Source: Misgurnus anguillicaudatus
Taxonomy: Eukaryota > Chordata > Actinopteri > Cypriniformes > Cobitidae
Assembly: GCF_027580225.2 (NCBI RefSeq)
Contig: NC_073356.2
Span: 4,154,001-4,218,000 of the forward strand
Reading direction: 5' to 3'
DNA length: 64,000 nt
The position numbers were made by a program, and so were the translations under genes. The notes under the pieces were generated by a model. It was not told the DNA's origin. It searched no databases and worked only from the letters and a program-made list of their open reading frames with translations. Of this stretch, positions 58,401 to 64,000 are shown one piece after another; the stretch's first letter is position 1, and the number at the start of each line of letters is the position of its first letter.

Positions 58401-61400
58401 CTTGTCCATGCACAAAAGTCACTTGTCCGGGTAAAGATTTATAATATAATGCATTTTTTGTGTTTTGCTAATCAGTGGCGGAGCAAGGGATTTTCAGTGG
58501 TGGCCAGGCAGGGGACAGCAGTTACTCTGGTGGCACATAAAATCTCTATCATCCATCCTTAAAATACTTTTAAGTATTGTAGGTGTGTTAATCAGAATAA
58601 TGTATAACATACAATTGCTACAATACTTGAATTTTAATTAAAATGAATTGAGATTAACATAAAATTTATAGTCATAATTCAACCTCATGTTTTTTTAAAC
58701 TATTTAATCAAATAAAACTCTTGAAATTTACTTTGAAACCAGGATTTATATCTCCCATTGCTGAAAATACTATAGACACCAAAAAAGAATGTGAATTTAG
58801 GCCACTGAAATGTATTTTACTAAGATTCATTTGGCTGCTTCTTGTTACTCTTTCTGAAGAATGATGCTATATCTGCTGCCTTTCTCTTCATTTTTCCCAC
58901 ATTTCAATGATTGTAGAAAAGTGTCACCTTTAATAAATGGACTAATCCGGTCACCCCTGTTATTAAGTGCGAAATGGACTGTTCCAAAACGTACCGCTAG
59001 AGAGTCTGCGCAGTGTCGGAGAATAGAGCAGGTGAATGATAACGGGAAAGGAGATCGTCTCAATAATGTAAATAGTTATAGTTTAAATAAGCAGGATTGA
59101 TACAAATCAAAGGGCGTTTTGTGGACTGTGCGTGTGCGTGCATTATACTAACCACACATCTATGCACATTTAATAAAGTCAACGATTTGAATACTTTGAG
59201 TGAGACATACTTGTTCTAACCGGACAAACTGTAGCCTTCAACCAAACCCGGACTAGCAATTAAAGCAAAATAATAGATGATTTTTCAATGAATGTCTGAC
59301 ATAAAAAAACTAAAGCAAAACATTACCATGTTTTAAAACTTATTAGAATAAATGTATCTAGATTATCTGTTATATATATATATATATATATAAAATCAAT
59401 CTTAAACCTAGCATTTACGCTGTAATGTTCGTGTGGGATTTTTAATGTACAGTGACGAACTCTGTCAGATTCAAATCGCTGTCGCGCAGCACGCACACAT
59501 GTTCGGCGATCAGGTTTAATGCGCGCACCGCTTGATTAGTAACAATGACAGTACATGTAAACGTGTGTGTCGGCGTGCCGTGCTCTCTGTTCAATATTCC
59601 GCTCTGTGTTTGCGCTGCGCGTTCTGCTCTGTCGTTAACGGCACATAACGTGAAGTAACATTGATTGAAATTTAACTTGTCCAGTCGGACAACTAATTTT
59701 CTCTTACACTTGTCCTACAAAAAATCCACTTGTCCCGGACAAGCGGACAAACCTTAATGTCGAGCCCTGTAATCATGACTATCGCCATGAAAGCATGCCA
59801 TTGGCAATATGGCTGAAGATCGTCGATACACGATACTATCGTTTATCGGCACAACCCTAAAGCACCGTTTATTTTTTTGGGTTATATTTTTAACCGTTTA
59901 TTACTTTGGATTAAGCCAAAAACAAAACTGTGTAGTAAGACTGAATACACTTACCTTCATCATTTTTTAATTTGTCAAGTTGTCCTTTCTCCATTAGTGC
60001 CTCACTTTCCTTTACAAATGCAATCATTCCTCCGAATGGAGGTGAGAGGATCTCCTCTATAAACTCCTGTCACACACAAACAAGGCATACATAAAACATA
60101 CATTTCTCATTAATTGATTTTTCTGACCCTGACTTAAAACACAAGATATCAAATCAGGGTAACTCTTTATTTAAAGGTAGGGTAACAGATTTGATCCTGA
60201 AACATTTTTTGTTATGCTGGTTAAAAGTCTCCTTACATCCTGATAGCAATCACTGTGTTAAGTTGTTTAAATGTATTTGTAGAAATTTATGTCATCTGTG
60301 AAAGGCGTAAAACCAAAAAATGTTCAACAAATCATAGATTTCGGTCCGAACGGACGTTTCCATTTTTGTCCCTCATACGCAAGCATAATTTGAATGCCCA
60401 CCGCGCAGCGAGTCCACGCAGACACCATACGTCATCGGCGCGTTCACGTGCGCTCACCTACTGCCTGTAAACAGTGAGAACAGCAAACTTTTTTGCTAAA
60501 TTGACAACCTACACAGGAGGCACAAAACTAAAGGCATCTTTTATAACAACAACAGCAAAAACTGCCTGGATCAGCAAGAGCAAAAACCAAAATGAACATC
60601 GGTAACTTTACTGCTTTACCAAGAGATGCAAACAGCTGCAGGACGCAAAGGGTCTGAAAGAGTCGTTGCACAGTTTATTTTGGTAACGTAGGTACGCGAT
60701 ATGTTTGTATTGAGATGGATTCAGATATTCTACTTTGATGAAACATTGTGTTGCTTATGAAATTTGTGTTCGTTTACGGATTAGCGTAAAGATATAGTTA
60801 CTACGTCTACACAACCGAACGTGTGCTTAAACTAATTCTGATGTAAACCAGTTGTTTGGTTATTTTGGCAGTGTTATTCGACTTTGTACTGCAAAGTTTT
60901 CTCACTGGTGAATGAGACATGAGATGTGACCGTCTGATCTGTGCGTGTTCATGTGTTTTGAAAGAGGCGTGACTTTGGATGGCGGTTTGACTTGAGGGTG
61001 GGATCGGGATTTCATTGCTAGGCGGCTACCGTTAGCATTTTTCAAAATGTGTTACCCTACCTTTAATTCATGATTTAAAACATAGTTAAATAAAACAATA
61101 AAATAGTAGATAGATAACTAATTTAAATTACGTTTTAAAAAGCATTTGCCCATTGCTTTTTATTGTCGATTTGCCAAATACTTTTCTTTATCCAATTGTC
61201 AATCGGGTTAGAAGATGCCATTGGACAATGGCATTTAGGCATCTACAAGTCTAATAATCTCAAGTAATTTGAGTCCAAATCAAGTCAAACTAGAGTTTCC
61301 TTCACCACTGACTGACTCCCAGTATAAAACCCATTATCATAAATAACATAAATCTCAGGATGTTGTACCTGCGTTCTGGCCAGCAGCAGCTGCTGAAAGC

Positions 61401-63853
61401 CCTCCACTTCTTTACTGTCATCGGCGGCTCTCTCCTGTAACACACAAGACACCCAACCTTCAGCTGCTGAACAGACCTGACTGAAGAAAGACTTCATCAA
61501 GCAGAAGATGTTTGTGTTTAACTGCACCATGAGAACGCCCAGCATCATATCATAGTTGTTGATGAGGACTCTCAGCTGATCTCGCCTGGAAGGAAATTCA
61601 GCTGCCATCTTAAGCACAAAGTTCTCCACCTCAATCTGAAATCAGGATTAATCTCAGATCAGGTCAATGAAATGCTTCTCTTTAAAGAAACACAGCTTTT
61701 GTTCTCCTTACCTGCAGCTGTCCCAGGAGCGTGTGGGTCCTTTCATTAGGAAACGTTTGATTTATGCTGACAATAGCAGAGGAAAACTCAGCGTAGCGTC
61801 GCGTGATCTACACCAACAGGAATTCAAACGGAGGAGTTAGGTCAGCTCATTTAAATGCATGATAACATTTCAGCCTAAAACTAAAAGGAAAATAAATGTG
61901 ATACTAAGGGTGCTAGCAGTGAGCACACTGAATTTAACCCTCATTCTCCCATATTCCGGACAACGATGCAGAAGTATATATGAAAACAGACTCCGTTGCG
62001 GATACGCCATAGGACCTACACACAACTATAATGAGCCCTTTAGTCAGAACATCCTAGGAAATTCGGTAGCTGTGTCTAGAACGTATAGCATGTTTTTGAA
62101 GTCGATTGGAATTTTGGTGATTTCTGAAATCCGATCTGTTAGAAAAGACATAGCACACTTCTTCAGACCAGTTCAAATGTTTGTGGAAAGTGTGGGATGT
62201 GGTTTGAAAGCTCAAGGAGGAGTTAAGATGCAGAAATTCTAGTCTCAGTAGATGAAGAACTAGATAGTAAAATTTGTGGACAACATTACGTTGCATGCCC
62301 TTAACATTTAAAACAGATTGACAGATCTAACCTGGACCTCAGACGTGTAGTTTAAACATGTTCTAAATGGTTGTTAATGTCAAAACATGAAGTTAACATG
62401 TTTATACATGAAGTCAGCATGTTTCAGCATTAGGGTTGTGCCGATAGACGATAGTATAGTGTATCGCCGATCTTCAGACATATCGCCAATGGCAGGCTTT
62501 CATGGCGATAGTCAAGATGATAGTTTGCAAATGGTTATTATTATTATTATCATAGTTTAACATTAACATGCACATTGCATGCTTTTCCTCACATGAGGGT
62601 TTGTGGGCTTCACTTTACGTGGAGAGCTTGTAAAGAGAGAATTCCTTCTTGCACGCACCTGTACTTAACGCTCACGTCTTGGACTCCTTCTTCATGCACG
62701 TCATGAGCAGCTGCGCTTCTCTCTGTCTCACATGCACGTGCTCTCGCATCTGTCCGAAAACTAAATGTAAACCAAAGTAGTAATCCTTATGTATTTATTC
62801 AGTTTAATGCGTTTCATGCGAGCTGAGGCAAACTATCCCTTTTGTTTTAAATATAACCCGCTGTATATTGGCGCCTCTCTCACTCTCGCGGACGTGCAGA
62901 GAGCTGCGCTCTGCCCGAAGTCAGATCACTAGGTAGTATGATATGCATTTCAAGGAGTTGTAGCAATACATCCCTCATGTTTAAAATATGATTGTGTTTA
63001 AAACGTGATTGCGTTTCGCTGGACTGATGTGTTTAAAAAGGCACCTCTGAAAGCACCACTGCTTGACATGTGTAGCCTTCTGCAACAGCACTAAACAAAT
63101 GCATTGAATTGTTTGTATGTGCGTGCGCATTTGTGTGCGCAGGTGCATGCTTTTACAGTCATTAAGTAATCATGTTAAACAATCAGGATTATGATTTTTC
63201 CCATAATTGAGCAACCCTAGCTTTGACATTTCCTTGCACCAAAGAGGCTGTTAGTGCGCAGAGGGTTAAAACCAGCGAGTCTCGTTCCCTGGCACGCAGG
63301 ACATTTTAGAGCGCCTGATGATGCGATCGGATTAATAGCATCAGTTTTAAGAAGGTTGCGGTCATGACGTTGTTGCTCTTGTTCTTTTTTTGTCCACCAA
63401 TCAAGTGACTTGTCATAATAAGTAAAAAAGAAAAAAAAACGAGTAAACTACTGCCCCGCCCCCCGATACTATCGTGTATCGCCGATCTCACAGGCTGACG
63501 ACAGGACGATCTCAAAATGGGGCATATCGCCCAACACTATTCAGCATAGTCTCTCCAGAACTAAGATTCTCATTAGATGCTTCATCGCTATAAGACAACA
63601 TTTCTACCATAATGTAGTGAACGTCAGTAAATGTTTAACTCAATAAAAATCATGCTTTTCAGAAATCAACAATGGCCATACTGGTCATTAAGCACTAGTT
63701 TATATATCAATGTGTATGAAGGTTCTTACATAATGTGGTCTTGTGTCCAGTACTCCCAGTTTCTGTGGGTCAGTGTTTCGAATGCTTTGGATATTCATCT
63801 CCAAAATGAGCTCAAATCTCGGCCACAACAATTCCAGCACAGCTTCCCAGTAC
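55283..63853 (-). CDS. vps52: Vacuolar protein sorting-associated protein 52, C-terminal part (seven exons; 5' part outside window)
   Basis: VPS52 is the core subunit shared by the GARP and EARP tethering complexes, which dock endosome-derived carriers at the trans-Golgi network and at recycling endosomes. In transcript order the exons are 63853-63730, 61807-61712, 61635-61528, 61434-61369, 60066-59955, 55633-55515 and 55429-55283, all GT-AG with agreeing phases. They encode about 256 residues of a family of about 720. Highly conserved stretches include RFELILEMN, ITRRYAEFSSA, NNYDMMLGVLM, ERAADDSKEVE, SQDVMRSFTNF and the terminus KKHKPNF. Only the C-terminal helical-bundle region is present. 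Introns carry large hAT insertions without touching splice sites. The reading is intact, so the gene looks functional. Confidence 0.96.
55515..55633 (-). CDS. vps52: vps52 exon, SQDVMRSFTNF segment
   Basis: Two bases complete the split codon, then 39 codons including RGFSNTWKQSVEVLSQDVMR and GTSIIQ. Acceptor TTTTTCAG, donor GTAAAA. The preceding 4.3-kb intron holds two independent hAT insertions. Confidence 0.95.
56335..57218. mobile_element. hAT element in a vps52 intron, 884 bp
   Basis: Ends tagggatgctccgatcgatc and gatcggagcatcccta, with the perfect 8-bp duplication acgtttag (56327-56334, 57219-57226). Internal cggtatcggcc words flank the right end. No transposase. Confidence 0.93.
58341..59769. 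mobile_element. hAT element nested in the 57557-59859 hAT, 1.43 kb
   Basis: Ends cagggcttgacattaac and ttaatgtcgagccctg. Flanks tcgtcatg and taatcatg agree at six of eight; comparison with the uninterrupted sister copy at 62431-63539 confirms the insertion point. Sub-terminal cttgtcc/ggacaag words are repeated at both ends. Confidence 0.88.
58473..58689 (-). repeat. Interspersed repeat fragment (partner of 33303-33532)
   Basis: Starts cagtggcggagcaagggatt and matches the reverse complement of the copy near 33.4 kb. A further layer within the nested hAT, or part of that element. Confidence 0.65.
59955..60066 (-). CDS. vps52: vps52 exon, LSPPFGGMIAFVKE segment
   Basis: Thirty-seven codons plus one base: EFIEEILSPPFGGMIAFVKE and on to LKNDE. 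Donor GTAAG; the split Gly/Ala codon is completed by the next exon. It lies about 90 bp outside the edge of the hAT at 57557-59859. Confidence 0.95.
61369..61434 (-). CDS. vps52: vps52 exon, ERAADDSKE segment
   Basis: Twenty-two codons, ERAADDSKEVEGFQQLLLAR then TQ, with acceptor TTACAG and donor GTACAA, phase 0 both sides. Confidence 0.94.
61528..61635 (-). CDS. vps52: vps52 exon, NNYDMMLGVLM segment
   Basis: Thirty-six codons from IEVENFVLKMAAEF to NNYDMMLGVLM. The donor reads ATG|GTGCAG, a slightly weak consensus; an open frame runs on into the intron, but homology puts the exon end here because the next exon continues the conserved ERAADDSKE. Confidence 0.93.
61712..61807 (-). CDS. vps52: vps52 exon, ITRRYAEF segment
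   Basis: Thirty-two codons beginning ITRRYAEFSSAIVSINQTFP and ending GQLQ, phase 0 on both sides, donor GTAAGG. A 1.9-kb intron with an inserted hAT separates it from the exon above. Confidence 0.95.
62431..63539. mobile_element. hAT element in a vps52 intron, 1.1 kb, intact ends
   Basis: Begins tagggttgtgccgatagacg and ends gcatatcgcccaacacta, with the perfect 8-bp duplication ttcagcat (62423-62430, 63540-63547). Internal sequence matches the 57557-59859 element in inverted orientation, without its insert. Confidence 0.94.
63730..63853 (-). CDS. vps52: vps52 exon (most 5' exon in the window)
   Basis: Minus-strand acceptor CTGCAG just above 63853, donor GTAAG below 63730. The first base completes an Arg codon, then 41 codons run from YWEAVLELLWPRFELILEMN to LDTRPHY. 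This closely follows human VPS52. Phase 2 in, 0 out. Confidence 0.95.
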
Positions 63854-63920
63854 CTGCAGCCCACAAACACAAAAAACTAAATATTTTATCTAAGACACAT
63901 CAATTACAAAAAGCTTTATA

Positions 63921-64000
63921 CAGTGAGGAAAATAAGTATTTGAACACCCTGCTATTTTGCAAGCTGGAGAGGTCTGAAATTGTCATCGTAGGTGCATGTC
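63921..64000 (+). mobile_element. Tc1/mariner terminal inverted repeat, cut by the window edge
   Basis: Following TA at 63919-63920 is cagtgaggaaaataagtatt and tgaacaccctgctattttgc, a pattern typical of fish Tc1/mariner ends. The rest is outside the window. Confidence 0.8.

Larger units (their letters stand above)
57557..59859. mobile_element. hAT element in a vps52 intron, 2.3 kb including a nested hAT
   Basis: Begins tagtgttggccgatatgccc and ends cgtttatcggcacaacccta. Flanks gagcaccg (57549-57556) and aagcaccg (59860-59867) agree at seven of eight bases. Same family as 62431-63539 but in opposite orientation. The extra length comes from the insert at 58341-59769. Confidence 0.9.

Noticed and set aside
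61285..61629. A single 114-codon vps52 exon on the minus strand
   Set aside because: The frame runs through an intron by chance. Homology (NNYDMMLGVLM followed directly by ERAADDSKE) and splice sites divide it into exons 61528-61635 and 61369-61434.

Overview
The window is nuclear DNA from a teleost fish, most likely a cyprinid. The evidence is split vertebrate genes with GT-AG introns, very dense cut-and-paste DNA transposons (many hAT-type with 8-bp target duplications and several TTAA-flanked families), Tc1/mariner ends, a chromodomain Ty3/gypsy element, L2-like and I/Nimb-like LINE tails and long minisatellites. Species and chromosome cannot be read from the sequence.

Only two cellular genes can be supported, both in the right half. 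(1) A beta-galactoside alpha-2,3-sialyltransferase of the ST3Gal1/2/8 group, + strand, with six coding exons from 36213 to 54610 (313 codons plus stop). It has sialylmotifs L, S, III and VS, and is probably complete, with a possible extra N-terminal exon at 33094-33183. (2) The 3' part of vps52, the GARP/EARP tethering-complex subunit, - strand, with seven exons from 63853 down to 55283 (last ~256 residues); the rest lies to the right of the window. The genes converge tail to tail with 672 bp between their stop codons.

Region by region: 1-6.0 kb holds MITEs, an 1.8-kb hAT with a perfect 8-bp duplication, a CA microsatellite and a LINE remnant. 6.9-12.4 kb holds a mariner-type MITE, a broken LTR element interrupted by other repeats, and LTR debris. 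13.2-20.6 kb looks like one decayed hAT swollen by at least four nested insertions, including a tRNA-derived repeat carrying an 18-bp minisatellite. 20.6-23.5 kb holds a 208-bp direct duplication and a 1.6-kb satellite of 38-bp units with 171/279-bp higher-order spacing. 23.6-25.2 kb is a TTAA element. 26.7-32.9 kb is a defective gypsy chromovirus-type retrotransposon split in its reverse transcriptase by a hAT that itself carries a smaller hAT. 33-54.6 kb is the sialyltransferase gene, whose long introns hold a solo LTR, TTAA elements, minisatellites and an L2-like LINE. 55-64 kb is vps52, whose introns hold three hAT insertions (one with a further nested hAT) and a Tc1/mariner end at the right edge.

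The cellular genes act in the same compartment in a broad sense: the sialyltransferase is a Golgi enzyme, and VPS52 is needed for endosome-to-Golgi retrieval. No functional link beyond neighbourhood is implied. I found no convincing new biochemical system; the most unusual content is the depth and datability of nested transposition, the satellite array and the candidate extra sialyltransferase exon.
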